Source of the DNA: JBBQYA01 sp031412335
GTDB taxonomy: Bacteria > Bacteroidota > Bacteroidia > Sphingobacteriales > Sphingobacteriaceae
Assembly: GCA_031412335.1 (NCBI GenBank)
Contig: JANOCT010000031.1
Location: forward strand, 1 to 64,000
DNA: 64,000 nucleotides
Direction: 5' to 3'
The notes under the pieces were generated by a model. That model was not told the DNA's origin. It was given only the letters and a program-made list of their open reading frames with translations, and searched no databases. Numbering within the stretch: the stretch's first letter is position 1; every line of letters begins with the position of its first letter. Positions 54,107 to 63,095 of the stretch are shown piece after piece. The position numbers were made by a program, and so were the translations under genes.

Positions 54107-56086
54107 ATGCATTTCGACCGAAAAGATCTGAGTAACGAGTTTTTGAAATCCATGTATCGCCATTTATTGAAACCAAGAATGGTAGAAGAAAAAATGTTGA
54201 TTTTGTTGCGACAAGGCAAAATCGGTAAATGGTTTTCAGGAATTGGTCAAGAAGCCATTTCAATTGGCTCCACCTTAGCTATGCAAACTGACGAGTATAT
54301 TTTACCGATGCATAGAAATCTGGGAGTTTTTACCAGTCGCGAAATTCCATTAGAACGATTAATGGCACAATGGCAAGGTAAAATGAGCGGATTTACAAAA
54401 GGTAGAGATCGTTCATTCCATTTCGGAACTCAGGAATATAAAATCATCGGAATGATTTCTCATTTGGGTCCTCAACTTTCCATTGCAGATGGAATTGCAT
54501 TAGACGATGTTTTAAAAAATAACAAAAAAGCTACTTTGGTATTTACGGGTGAAGGCGCAACCAGCCAAGGAGAATTTCATGAAGCATTAAATGTGGCTGC
54601 AGTTTGGAATTTGCCTGTTTTATTTATTATTGAGAATAACGGTTATGGCTTATCAACTCCTACTTCTGAACAATATAAATGCGAAAATCTGGCAGATAAA
54701 GGAGTGGGATATGGAATTGAATCAAAAATTATTGATGGTAATAATGTACTTGAAGTTTATCATACTTTGAACGAATATGCCATTAATATTCGTTCAAATC
54801 CAAGGCCTATATTAATAGAATGTCAAACTTTCAGAATGCGAGGACACGAAGAAGCATCAGGTGTAAAATATGTTCCACCTTCATTATTAGAAGAATGGGG
54901 ACTAAAAGATCCGGTTATTAATTTTAAAAATTATTTGCTGAATGAAGGAATTTTAGATGAGGACGAACATAATTTATATAGTGCTCAAATTAAATCTGAA
55001 ATAGAAAATGCGGTTGCTACAGTATTTGCTTTACCGGATATTATTGCAGATACAGCTATCGAAATAGAAGATATGTATGCTTTGGCAGAGGAAGTATCAG
55101 AATCCCACTATGAACAAACCGGTACTGAAAAAAGATATATTGATGCGATAAGTGATGGATTGAGAGAAAGTATGCAAAAACATAGTGATTTGGTAATAAT
55201 GGGTCAAGATGTAGCAGAATATGGCGGTGCATTTAAAATTACATTAGGTTTTGTAGAGTTATTTGGAAGGGAACGAGTTAGAAATACTCCATTGTGCGAA
55301 TCTGCGATTGTGGGTGCAGCATTTGGAATGAGTATAAAAGGTCGAAAATCAATAATGGAAATGCAATTCGCAGATTTTGCTACCTGCGGATTTAATCAAA
55401 TCATTAATAACTTAGCGAAAAGTCACTACCGATGGGGGCAAAATGCAGATGTTGTAATCAGGATGCCGACAGGTGCAGGTACCGGAGCTGGTCCATTTCA
55501 CTCACAAAGTAATGAAGCCTGGTTTACCAAAACACCCGGATTAAAAGTTGTTTATCCCGCTTTTCCAGCAGATGCAAAAGGCTTGCTAATTGCGGCAATC
55601 AATGATCCAAATCCTGTGATGTACTTTGAGCATAAATTTTTGTATCGAGGTGCTTCGGGAATTGTTCCAAATGAATATTATGAAACACCAATTGGAAAAG
55701 GTAAAATCATTCAGGAAGGCACATCAGCAACAATTGTTACCTATGGTTTGGGTGTTCATTGGGCAATAGAATTGCTTAATCTTCATCCAGAATATGATAT
55801 CGAATTAATTGATTTACGAAGTTTATTGCCTTGGGACCAAGCAATGGTAGAAAGTTCGGTGAAGAAAACAGGTCGATTGTTGGTGTTGCACGAAGATACA
55901 TTGATGAGTGGATTTGGTGGTGAAATTTCGGCTCATATTTCTGAAAACTGTTTTACTTATTTAGATGCACCCGTAATGAGATGTGCAAGTTTGGACACAG
56001 CAATTCCAATGAATAAAGATTTAGAAGATAATTTTCTTGCTAAAAAGAGACTTAATGATAAATTGCAGGAATTGATGAACTATTAA
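54107..56086 (+). CDS. 2-oxoacid dehydrogenase E1, alpha and beta subunits fused
   Basis: 659 residues. The alpha-type half (1-about 320) carries the thiamine diphosphate motif from Gly148-Glu-Gly150 to Asn177-Asn178 (GEGATSQGEFHEALN to ENNGYG). The beta-type half (about 345-659) has MGQDVAEYGGAFKIT, CESAIVGAAFGMSIKG and TGAGTGAGPFHSQSNE. The sequence is nearest to branched-chain 2-oxoisovalerate dehydrogenase E1, though pyruvate is possible. Fused E1 is common in Bacteroidota. E2 and E3 are not in the window. YitT follows after 7 bases. Confidence 0.93.
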   Translation: MHFDRKDLSNEFLKSMYRHLLKPRMVEEKMLILLRQGKIGKWFSGIGQEAISIGSTLAMQTDEYILPMHRNLGVFTSREIPLERLMAQWQGKMSGFTKGRDRSFHFGTQEYKIIGMISHLGPQLSIADGIALDDVLKNNKKATLVFTGEGATSQGEFHEALNVAAVWNLPVLFIIENNGYGLSTPTSEQYKCENLADKGVGYGIESKIIDGNNVLEVYHTLNEYAINIRSNPRPILIECQTFRMRGHEEASGVKYVPPSLLEEWGLKDPVINFKNYLLNEGILDEDEHNLYSAQIKSEIENAVATVFALPDIIADTAIEIEDMYALAEEVSESHYEQTGTEKRYIDAISDGLRESMQKHSDLVIMGQDVAEYGGAFKITLGFVELFGRERVRNTPLCESAIVGAAFGMSIKGRKSIMEMQFADFATCGFNQIINNLAKSHYRWGQNADVVIRMPTGAGTGAGPFHSQSNEAWFTKTPGLKVVYPAFPADAKGLLIAAINDPNPVMYFEHKFLYRGASGIVPNEYYETPIGKGKIIQEGTSATIVTYGLGVHWAIELLNLHPEYDIELIDLRSLLPWDQAMVESSVKKTGRLLVLHEDTLMSGFGGEISAHISENCFTYLDAPVMRCASLDTAIPMNKDLEDNFLAKKRLNDKLQELMNY

Positions 56087-56093
56087 TTAGCCA

Positions 56094-57002
56094 ATGGGTG
56101 TCTACACACAAATTCTCCGTTTACGAAGGAGAGTTTTTTCTCGGAAAGAAAGTTTACGAATAGGTAGAGACATCTTATTAATAAGTATTGGTATACTTTC
56201 GGCAGGTTTTGGGCTAAAAGGTTTTTTACTTCCAAGCGGTTTTATAGATGGTGGGGTAACTGGAATATCATTACTTATTGGTTTATTATTTAATATTCCA
56301 GTTCCTCTGCTTATTTTCTTAATTAATATTCCATTTATTTTAATTGCCTACAAACAAGTAACGAAGGTTTTTGCGCTTAAAACATTTATTGCAATATCTG
56401 GATTAGCACTTTGTTTGACATTTATTGAGTATCCAGTAATTACAACCGACAAACTATTGATTTCTGTTTTTGGTGGTTTTTTTTTGGGAGCTGGAATTGG
56501 TTTATCCATCAGAGGTGGTTCTGTTTTAGACGGCACGGAAGTATTAGCCTTATTTGTTAGTAGAAAATCGAGCTTGACAATTGGGGACGTAATCCTTATA
56601 ATTAATATTTTAATTTTTTCTGTAGCTGCGATTTTATTAAATACAGAAGTTGCCATGTATGCGATCTTGACTTATTTGGCTGCATCAAAAACAGTAGATT
56701 TCATCGTAAATGGTATAGAAGAATATACGGGTGTTACTATTATTTCAGATAAAAGTGACCGGATTAGAAAGTCAATTTTAGTAAATCTGGGCAGAGGCGT
56801 AACCATTTATAAAGGCAGACGAGGTTTTAGAAGAAAAGAGGAGCATAATTATGAAATAGATATAATTTACACCGTTGTGACCCGCCTTGAGCTAACCAAA
56901 CTTATGAATGAGATTGATAAAATTGATCCGGAAGCATTTATTGTACAGCAAAGTATAAGCGATACAAAAGGTGGAATGATCAAAAAACGACCATTACATT
57001 AA
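56094..57002 (+). CDS. YitT-family membrane protein
   Basis: 302 residues: five hydrophobic segments of the YitT/DUF161 region, with GLKGFLLPSGFIDGGVTGISLL and RGGSVLDGTEVLALF, then a C-terminal soluble DUF2179 domain (YTGVTIISDKSDRIRKSIL). The molecular role of this family is not established. It is probably co-transcribed with the E1 gene. Confidence 0.9.
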   Translation: MGVYTQILRLRRRVFSRKESLRIGRDILLISIGILSAGFGLKGFLLPSGFIDGGVTGISLLIGLLFNIPVPLLIFLINIPFILIAYKQVTKVFALKTFIAISGLALCLTFIEYPVITTDKLLISVFGGFFLGAGIGLSIRGGSVLDGTEVLALFVSRKSSLTIGDVILIINILIFSVAAILLNTEVAMYAILTYLAASKTVDFIVNGIEEYTGVTIISDKSDRIRKSILVNLGRGVTIYKGRRGFRRKEEHNYEIDIIYTVVTRLELTKLMNEIDKIDPEAFIVQQSISDTKGGMIKKRPLH

Positions 57003-57091
57003 ACCAGAAAAAGAAATAGAAAAAAAGTGAGTTTAAACAGCAATTTTTAATAAATTCGTTATTCCTTTAAAAACTAATTACACATTTTATT

Positions 57092-58054
57092 ATGGCAGAA
57101 GTTAACATTCCCTTACTTGATTTGGCCGATTTTAAATCAGGAACAGAAGAGCAGCGCAGAAAATTTTCTAATGATTTAGGCAAAGCATTTACTGAAACAG
57201 GTTTCGTAACCATAAAAAATCATGGATTAAGCCAAGATTTGATGGATGCTACCTATCGGGAAGTTAAAAAAGTTTTTTCGTTAAATGATGAACAGAAACA
57301 ATCCTACGAGTTGGTTGAATTAGCCGGACAGCGAGGTTATACGAGTAAAGGGCGTGAAAAAGCCAAGGGTGCATCAACACCAGATTTAAAAGAGTTTTGG
57401 CAAGTAGGGCAAACGGTTACAGATGGTGATGTTATTAAAAATGAATATCCAGAAAATATAGAAGTAAATGAATTGCCTGAGTTTAATAAAACCACGAGGG
57501 AAGTTTATGCAACATTAGAAGAAGCAGGCAAATATCTACTAAGAGCCATTTCACTTTATTTAGGCTTAGATGAAAATTATTTTGATGATAAAATTCATAA
57601 TGGAAATAGCATTTTAAGAGCTATTCACTATTTTCCAATTTTGGATATTGAAAATTTATCTCCAGATGCAGTTAGAGCAGGTGCGCATGAGGATATAAAT
57701 TTAATTACCTTATTAATTGGTGCAAGTGCAGATGGATTACAAGTGCTTACAAAAGACGGTCAATGGTTTCCAATTAAAGCAAAAGAAGATCATATTGTAG
57801 TAAATGTAGGCGATATGCTACAACGATTAACCAATAATAAATTAAGTTCTACCACACATCGGGTTGTAAATCCACCGAAAGAATTATTAGGAACTTCACG
57901 TTATTCAGTTCCATTTTTTCTTCATCCGCGGTCTAACATGGATTTAACTTGCCTTGACTCTTGCGTTGATGCCAATAATCCAAAACATTATGAAAATATT
58001 ACTGCCGGAGCTTATTTGGATGAAAGATTAAGGGAAATTGGTTTGAAGGCGTAA
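57092..58054 (+). CDS. Isopenicillin N synthase-family 2-oxoglutarate/Fe(II) oxygenase
   Basis: 320 residues. The DIOX_N-type N-terminus (VNIPLLDLADF) is followed by a double-stranded beta-helix core with the iron triad His199, Asp201 (GAHEDINLITLL) and His256 (STTHRVVNPP). RYS at 270-272 is the co-substrate-binding RxS motif. It hydroxylates or desaturates a small molecule that cannot be deduced. It appears monocistronic and converges on the next gene. Confidence 0.92.
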   Translation: MAEVNIPLLDLADFKSGTEEQRRKFSNDLGKAFTETGFVTIKNHGLSQDLMDATYREVKKVFSLNDEQKQSYELVELAGQRGYTSKGREKAKGASTPDLKEFWQVGQTVTDGDVIKNEYPENIEVNELPEFNKTTREVYATLEEAGKYLLRAISLYLGLDENYFDDKIHNGNSILRAIHYFPILDIENLSPDAVRAGAHEDINLITLLIGASADGLQVLTKDGQWFPIKAKEDHIVVNVGDMLQRLTNNKLSSTTHRVVNPPKELLGTSRYSVPFFLHPRSNMDLTCLDSCVDANNPKHYENITAGAYLDERLREIGLKA

Positions 58055-58062
58055 AAAATTTT

Positions 58063-58539
58063 TTACATCTGTTTCTTCACTGCCTCAAAAAATTCTTCAG
58101 CTCGTTGAGTTCCAATAATGTAGATTAAGCCATCATGATCTTCAAGTTTTACCGCTTCGGTTCCGCGAGTGTAAAAACGGATGGTATTGTTTTTATGCAA
58201 ATTATAAACTGGATTGTTTAACATAAAACTGCTGTATGGTATTATCTCCGTAAGTTTTAAACTTCTAATATCAATTTTAACGCGACGGGCATTCCAAGTT
58301 CCATCCAATATAAGGCTACCTTGGTAAACGGTTGTTTTGAAATGTGTTACGAATAATAATAAAATGGAAATACAAATAATTGCTGCACCAACAACTAGAA
58401 ACAAATCACCATTATTTTCTCTTTCTTCTGTATAGAAATAAGCTAAGAAACAAAAAATAGCTATTACTGCTCTGCGAGTTAACCAATAACGATTTCTGCC
58501 TAAATACTGGGTTTCCGAAAATAAAATCTGTTCTTTCAA
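58063..58539 (-). CDS. Two-helix membrane protein with PH-like domain, unknown function
   Basis: 158 residues. Two hydrophobic segments lie at about 24-37 and 45-65, followed by a soluble beta-rich part (VYQGSLILDGTWNARRVKIDIRSLKL to YIIGTQRAEEFFEAVKK) resembling bacterial PH-like domains. No catalytic motif. It lies 9 bases downstream of tilS on the same strand and is likely co-transcribed with it. Confidence 0.8.
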   Translation of the reverse strand: MKEQILFSETQYLGRNRYWLTRRAVIAIFCFLAYFYTEERENNGDLFLVVGAAIICISILLLFVTHFKTTVYQGSLILDGTWNARRVKIDIRSLKLTEIIPYSSFMLNNPVYNLHKNNTIRFYTRGTEAVKLEDHDGLIYIIGTQRAEEFFEAVKKQM

Positions 58540-58548
58540 AGTGTAAAT

Positions 58549-59886
58549 TTAAAGCCGTTTTAAAGTTAGTATTTTTTTGGTGTTAGCTGTAATTCTGTAG
58601 CGATTGTCAATTCTCCTGCCAACTATCCAAACAATATCTCCATTTGAATTGCAAACCAGCCACTCTTTGGTTTTTTGATGAATAGAAATTTTAGCATCGA
58701 TGAAAAAATCACTTAGTTTCTTTTTTACGCTCATGCCCAATGGATAAAAATAGTCGCCATCCTGCCAATTTCTGATAGCTAATGGAAAACATATTTTCTC
58801 AAAATCCAGATTAGCTATCGCACTTTCTTTTGAAATAGCTAACGTGCTAAAATTATCAATAGTAGCAGATATCGTTAGTTCATTTATCGAAAAAAGTTGG
58901 TTTTCGTTTTCCCAAAAAACACATTTAAAAGCTTGTTTTTTGTTTTCGATAAATAAAATTTCGCTTCGGTCTTTTATTATTTTTATTCCATCGAATTCAA
59001 GTGATAAACCCGTTTGGCTTTCAACTAATTCTAAAATCTGATCGACAAAATTAGCAGGCAACTGATATTTTTTGCAAATTTCATAAATTAAGGTTTTAGG
59101 ATAAGCACATTCAGTGAAAGCTATGATATTCAATGTTCCGATTGATTCATTTATATTAAAATATAGAGGAAGTTCTTTAGCTATTTTTTCATCAATAATT
59201 ATTTGAGCCTCAGCAGCTAATTGACTCGTGTGCAAAAGTGAATTTTCAATAGCAGGATTGTAAGTTTTTAACAAAGGAATTAATTCCAATCGTATTTTAT
59301 TTCTTAAATAATTGGTTTGGAAATTAGATGCATCCTCTCGCCAATTAATTTTATTCTCAATTGCGAAATCATGAATTTCATTTTTCGTTAAAAAAAGTAA
59401 AGGCCGTATGAGTTGATTATTTTTTTCTGTAATTCCTTTCAATCCAGAAATTCCAGTTCCTCTTGTCAAATTAATTAAAGTTGTTTCAATAACATCGCCA
59501 GCATGATGTGCAGTTGCTAAAAAATCAAAATTATGGGTTTGAACTAAATCAAAAAACCATGCGTAGCGCAAATCTCTTGCTGCCATTTGTGTAGAGATTT
59601 TCTTTTGCTCTGCATAAAGTTTAGTTTCGAAACGTTTAGCATAAAATTTAACGTTCAAATTTGAAGCTAACTTTTTTACAAAATTTTCATCTAAATCTGA
59701 TTCTACATCGCGAAGCCCAAAATTGCAATGGGCAATAGCAAATGAAAATTTATTCAATGAAAATAAATGAGCCAAAACTACCGAATCTACTCCCCCACTT
59801 ACCGCTAACAAAACGGTGTCAGTGGTTTCAAATAAATTCTTTTGTTTAATAAAATGGTCTAATTGCTCAGAGACAGAACTTTTCAT
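58549..59886 (-). CDS. tilS: tRNA(Ile)-lysidine synthetase
   Basis: Converts the wobble C of the AUA-reading tRNA(Ile) to lysidine. 445 residues. The ATP-pyrophosphatase loop is SGGVDS (residues 30-35), with HCNFGLR, ATAHHAGDVIETTLINLTRGTG and a C-terminal TilS_C domain (NWQDGDYFYPLGM). It is essential in most bacteria. It is divergent from the OstA-like gene, with the two starts close together. Confidence 0.96.
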   Translation of the reverse strand: MKSSVSEQLDHFIKQKNLFETTDTVLLAVSGGVDSVVLAHLFSLNKFSFAIAHCNFGLRDVESDLDENFVKKLASNLNVKFYAKRFETKLYAEQKKISTQMAARDLRYAWFFDLVQTHNFDFLATAHHAGDVIETTLINLTRGTGISGLKGITEKNNQLIRPLLFLTKNEIHDFAIENKINWREDASNFQTNYLRNKIRLELIPLLKTYNPAIENSLLHTSQLAAEAQIIIDEKIAKELPLYFNINESIGTLNIIAFTECAYPKTLIYEICKKYQLPANFVDQILELVESQTGLSLEFDGIKIIKDRSEILFIENKKQAFKCVFWENENQLFSINELTISATIDNFSTLAISKESAIANLDFEKICFPLAIRNWQDGDYFYPLGMSVKKKLSDFFIDAKISIHQKTKEWLVCNSNGDIVWIVGRRIDNRYRITANTKKILTLKRL

Positions 59887-59946
59887 AATCTTGTTTCAAA
59901 ACTAAATATTTATCCCGCTATAATTTTTATTGAATTATTTTTGACC

Positions 59947-61452
59947 GTGCGAATATTCTTAATTTTTTCCTTTTTGCTACTGAATAGTATTATTTCTTTA
60001 GCACAAAAACCATCTAAAATCGAAATCATAAACGCTGATATATTAGATTATGACAAAGCTAAATATGGCAATCTTACTCGTTTGGTTGGCAATTGTGCGT
60101 TTAAACAAGATAATGTTTTACTCTATTGTGATAGTGCCATGTTGGACGAAACTCGAAATAGTTTCGATGCATACAGTCGTGTAAAAATTATTCAAGGCGA
60201 TTCATTAACCATAACTGCTGATTTGCTAAAATATGATGGGAATGAAAAGAAAGCCAGGCTTTTCGATAACATTACTATGGTTGATAAAGACATTGTGCTT
60301 ACTACAAATAATCTCGAATATAATACAAAAACCAGAGTAGGTACTTATTACAATGGTGGTAAATTAACGAATAAAGAAAATGTTCTGACTAGCAGTAACG
60401 GATATTATTATGCGAATTCAAGAGATTCCTATTTCAGGTACAATGTTGTTTTGACAAGTCCTGAATCTACTATGAAATCAGATACGTTGAGATATAATAC
60501 GGGAACAAGAATCGCATATTTTTACGGCCCAACTACCATTTTGTCAAAAGATGGAGATAAGCTATACACTGAAAACGGTAATTACAATACGCTTACAGGT
60601 AAGGCTAATTTTTATAAAAAATCTACCTATCAAACTGGAAATCAGATTTTGCGTGGCGATACTTTATTTTATGATCGTAAGCAAGGATTTGGAAAAGGAT
60701 ATAGCAATGTTTCTGTAGAAGATACTGCTGAAAAGGTCACTATTTTTGGCCAATATGCACAAAGCAATCGAGTAAGCAATGTTTCGTATGTCACAAAAAA
60801 AGCATTTGCGGTACTGGTAAGCGATAGCGACAGTCTTTATCTAGCTGCTGATACACTAAAAACCAAGTTGGACACGAATGGAAAAGATCGGATGCTGCTG
60901 GCTTATCACACCGTAAAAATTTTTAAATCAGATCTTCAAGCGGTTTGCGATTCTATGGCTTTTGCTTTTAAAGATTCTATTATGCGTTGTTATAAAGATC
61001 CTGTGATTTGGGCTCAAGGTTCGCAACTAAGTGCAGATTTTATAACGCTACAATTAAAAAATAAAAAACTGGATAAAATAAATATGTACAATGCAGCTTT
61101 TATTATTTCGCCTGATGACACGATTAATTATTTCAACCAAGTAAAAGGGAAAAACATGTATGGAACTTTTTTAGAAGGTAAACTTGAGCGGCTTTTGGTG
61201 GAAGGAAACGGACAAAGTATATATTTTGCTAAAGAAGAAAATGGAAAATATATTGGAGTTAATAGTGCTGAATGCAGCAATATTTTGGTGAAATTTAAGG
61301 AAAATAAAACCGATAGAATTACTTTTATCACAAAACCTGATGCAACCTTTTCGCCTCTAAACCAAATTGATGCAAGCGAATTAAAATTGAAAAACTTTAA
61401 TTATCAGGAAACATTACGCCCAAAATCTAAAGAAGAAGCATTAATCCGATAG
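59947..61452 (+). CDS. OstA-like LPS-transport protein
   Basis: 501 residues from a GTG at 59947, which yields a clean signal peptide (RIFLIFSFLLLNSIISLAQ). A TTG at 59941 is an alternative, and the frame stays open to 59863 inside tilS. The mature part consists of repeated OstA/LptA-type beta-jellyroll units (IINADILDYDKAKYGNLTRL, LLKYDGNEKKARLFDNI, LRYNTGTRIAYFYGP). It probably bridges lipopolysaccharide across the periplasm, combining LptA-like with LptD N-terminal-like repeats. Its 3' end overlaps rdgB by 12 bases. Confidence 0.88.
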   Translation: MRIFLIFSFLLLNSIISLAQKPSKIEIINADILDYDKAKYGNLTRLVGNCAFKQDNVLLYCDSAMLDETRNSFDAYSRVKIIQGDSLTITADLLKYDGNEKKARLFDNITMVDKDIVLTTNNLEYNTKTRVGTYYNGGKLTNKENVLTSSNGYYYANSRDSYFRYNVVLTSPESTMKSDTLRYNTGTRIAYFYGPTTILSKDGDKLYTENGNYNTLTGKANFYKKSTYQTGNQILRGDTLFYDRKQGFGKGYSNVSVEDTAEKVTIFGQYAQSNRVSNVSYVTKKAFAVLVSDSDSLYLAADTLKTKLDTNGKDRMLLAYHTVKIFKSDLQAVCDSMAFAFKDSIMRCYKDPVIWAQGSQLSADFITLQLKNKKLDKINMYNAAFIISPDDTINYFNQVKGKNMYGTFLEGKLERLLVEGNGQSIYFAKEENGKYIGVNSAECSNILVKFKENKTDRITFITKPDATFSPLNQIDASELKLKNFNYQETLRPKSKEEALIR

Positions 61453-62043
61453 TACTAATTTTTGTTTATTGTTTAAATAATCCACCATTTTTGCAATAGC
61501 TCTTGCTCTATGGCTAATTTGATTTTTAATACCATCACTCAAACTGGCAAAACTTTCGGAATAACCCTGAGGAACAAAAATCGGATCGTAGCCAAAGCCA
61601 TTTCTACCTATTGGTTCATTTAGTAAATCACCTTTTATTTCGCCTTCAAAAAACAGTTCTTTTCCATCATCAATTAAACAAATAACGCAAACAAAACGAG
61701 CTTTGCGATTGATACTGTTTCCCAATTTTTCTAAAACCAATAATAAATTGTCGGTAGAATTTCTTTGCGCACCAGCATATCTTGCTGAAAAAATACCTGG
61801 CTCGTTTTGCAATGATTCTACTTCCAAACCACTATCATCTGCAAAGCAATTTAATTTAGTTTTATCATAAATAAATTGTGCTTTTATGGCTGCATTTGCT
61901 TCAAACGTGTTTCCAGTTTCTTCAATTTCTTCTAAAATACCGATATCCTTCATGGATAGAATTTCAAAATCATTCCCCAACAAAACTTTAATTTCTTCAA
62001 CTTTATGTTGGTTGCTACTGGCAAAAATTAATTTATTTTTCAT
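61441..62043 (-). CDS. rdgB: RdgB/HAM1-family non-canonical purine NTP pyrophosphatase
   Basis: Removes ITP, XTP and dITP. 200 residues with FASSNQHKVEEIK at the N-terminus, the catalytic acids in CFADDSGLEVESL, GIFSARYAG, and NGFGYDPIFVPQG near the end with SHRARA. Standard length. Its start codon shares bases with the stop of the upstream lipoprotein gene. Confidence 0.96.
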   Translation of the reverse strand: MKNKLIFASSNQHKVEEIKVLLGNDFEILSMKDIGILEEIEETGNTFEANAAIKAQFIYDKTKLNCFADDSGLEVESLQNEPGIFSARYAGAQRNSTDNLLLVLEKLGNSINRKARFVCVICLIDDGKELFFEGEIKGDLLNEPIGRNGFGYDPIFVPQGYSESFASLSDGIKNQISHRARAIAKMVDYLNNKQKLVLSD

Positions 62044-62462
62044 TATTCTACTTCTAAAATTTCTAAATCCTGATTAATAATCTGCCATTTAACTTCTTCT
62101 AATTCATCTGGATATTTTTTAGTTTTAAGTAATTCGAGCAGGTTTTTTTCATTTTTTTTATTCAAAATAAAAATTCGATCACTACAAAAATCTATTCCTC
62201 TCACATCTAGTAATAATTTATTTTGGTTCTCGATTTTAATTACAGATTTAAATACATATCGAAGATTTTTTGGCTTTTCTAAAAGTATTAGCCGCTTCGA
62301 TTCATTCTGATAGGTAATTGACAATGGGTCGTTTGAGTCAAGAATTCTGTTTACTGCATGTTTATAACAATCTGGCAAAGGCGTTTGCTTTTTACAACCA
62401 ATAAAAATAATGGTTAGTGAAATTGTGATAGTTATTATTGAAGAATGAATCCGCTTTTTCAT
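62043..62462 (-). CDS. Small lipoprotein of unknown function
   Basis: 139 residues. The signal and lipobox IFIGC (Cys23) are clear. The mature part (CYKHAVNRILDSN, then VRGIDFCSDRIFILN) matches no family I know. The stop overlaps the rdgB start by one base, and the upstream 162-residue gene ends 13 bases before it, so the three form an operon. Confidence 0.75.
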   Translation of the reverse strand: MKKRIHSSIITITISLTIIFIGCKKQTPLPDCYKHAVNRILDSNDPLSITYQNESKRLILLEKPKNLRYVFKSVIKIENQNKLLLDVRGIDFCSDRIFILNKKNEKNLLELLKTKKYPDELEEVKWQIINQDLEILEVE

Positions 62463-62475
62463 GTAAAAGTTAAGT

Positions 62476-62964
62476 TTAATTACCAGCCATTAACTTTTTA
62501 ATAGCAGACCAAAACTCTCTCTTCTTTTCATCTGAAATAATAATTTCGTCAAAAGATGGAGTTTTCATAACAACAGCTTCTGCTAAAAAATAAATTGAAT
62601 ACAGAGGGTGATTAGGATTATCGGAACTATCTATTGGATCTGAACCCATTAAAATCAGTTGCTTTGGATTTAGGATGCTTACAATCTCTTGTAAGGTTAA
62701 TTGAGGAAAATCAGCAGTGCTGAAAACAGCAACATCATCAAAATCTAGTTTTAAGGCAACTAGAATTTTTCCCAAGCTGTCCAAAGCGGGAGAAGATGTA
62801 AATTTTTTTAGTGAACTGTCCACTATAAAAGCAATGTTTTTAAGATTGTTGCCATAAAAATTAACAGAATCAGCAACTTCATTTTCTTGAATTTGATAAA
62901 TCCCTTCTTGAAAAAGTACAGAAAGCATTGCTTGGTTAGTACTAGTGTTGAGTTGGTTGTTCAC
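62476..62964 (-). CDS. Conserved-looking cytoplasmic protein, unknown function
   Basis: 162 residues, no signal or membrane segment. The pattern DSLGKILVALKLDFDDVAVF, then LTLQEIVSILNPKQLILMG recalls the uracil-DNA-glycosylase-like fold (helix plus NPK-LILMG strand) that the DNA polymerase III psi subunit also adopts. The resemblance is weak and unverified, and no catalytic motif is evident. It is first gene of the operon with the lipoprotein and rdgB. Confidence 0.7.
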   Translation of the reverse strand: MNNQLNTSTNQAMLSVLFQEGIYQIQENEVADSVNFYGNNLKNIAFIVDSSLKKFTSSPALDSLGKILVALKLDFDDVAVFSTADFPQLTLQEIVSILNPKQLILMGSDPIDSSDNPNHPLYSIYFLAEAVVMKTPSFDEIIISDEKKREFWSAIKKLMAGN

Positions 62965-63095
62965 GATGCAATACTAAAAAATATACAGCAAAGATTTAAG
63001 ATAACTTATGCTAATTGTGGTAAAACAACGTTGTAAGCCAACAAAAGAATATCTACTTTAGGCGTTCAAAAAAAACACAGGAATATTACTTAATT

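Noticed and set aside
58051..58066. GTAAAAAATTTTTTAC palindrome as a terminator
   Set aside because: The stem is only A/T apart from the end pair and has no loop, so it is too weak to call.
59936..59943. TATTTTTG, an exact TAnnTTTG box, as promoter of the OstA-like gene
   Set aside because: It overlaps the most likely start codon region (TTG 59941, GTG 59947), which would put transcription start after translation start. Probably chance in AT-rich DNA.
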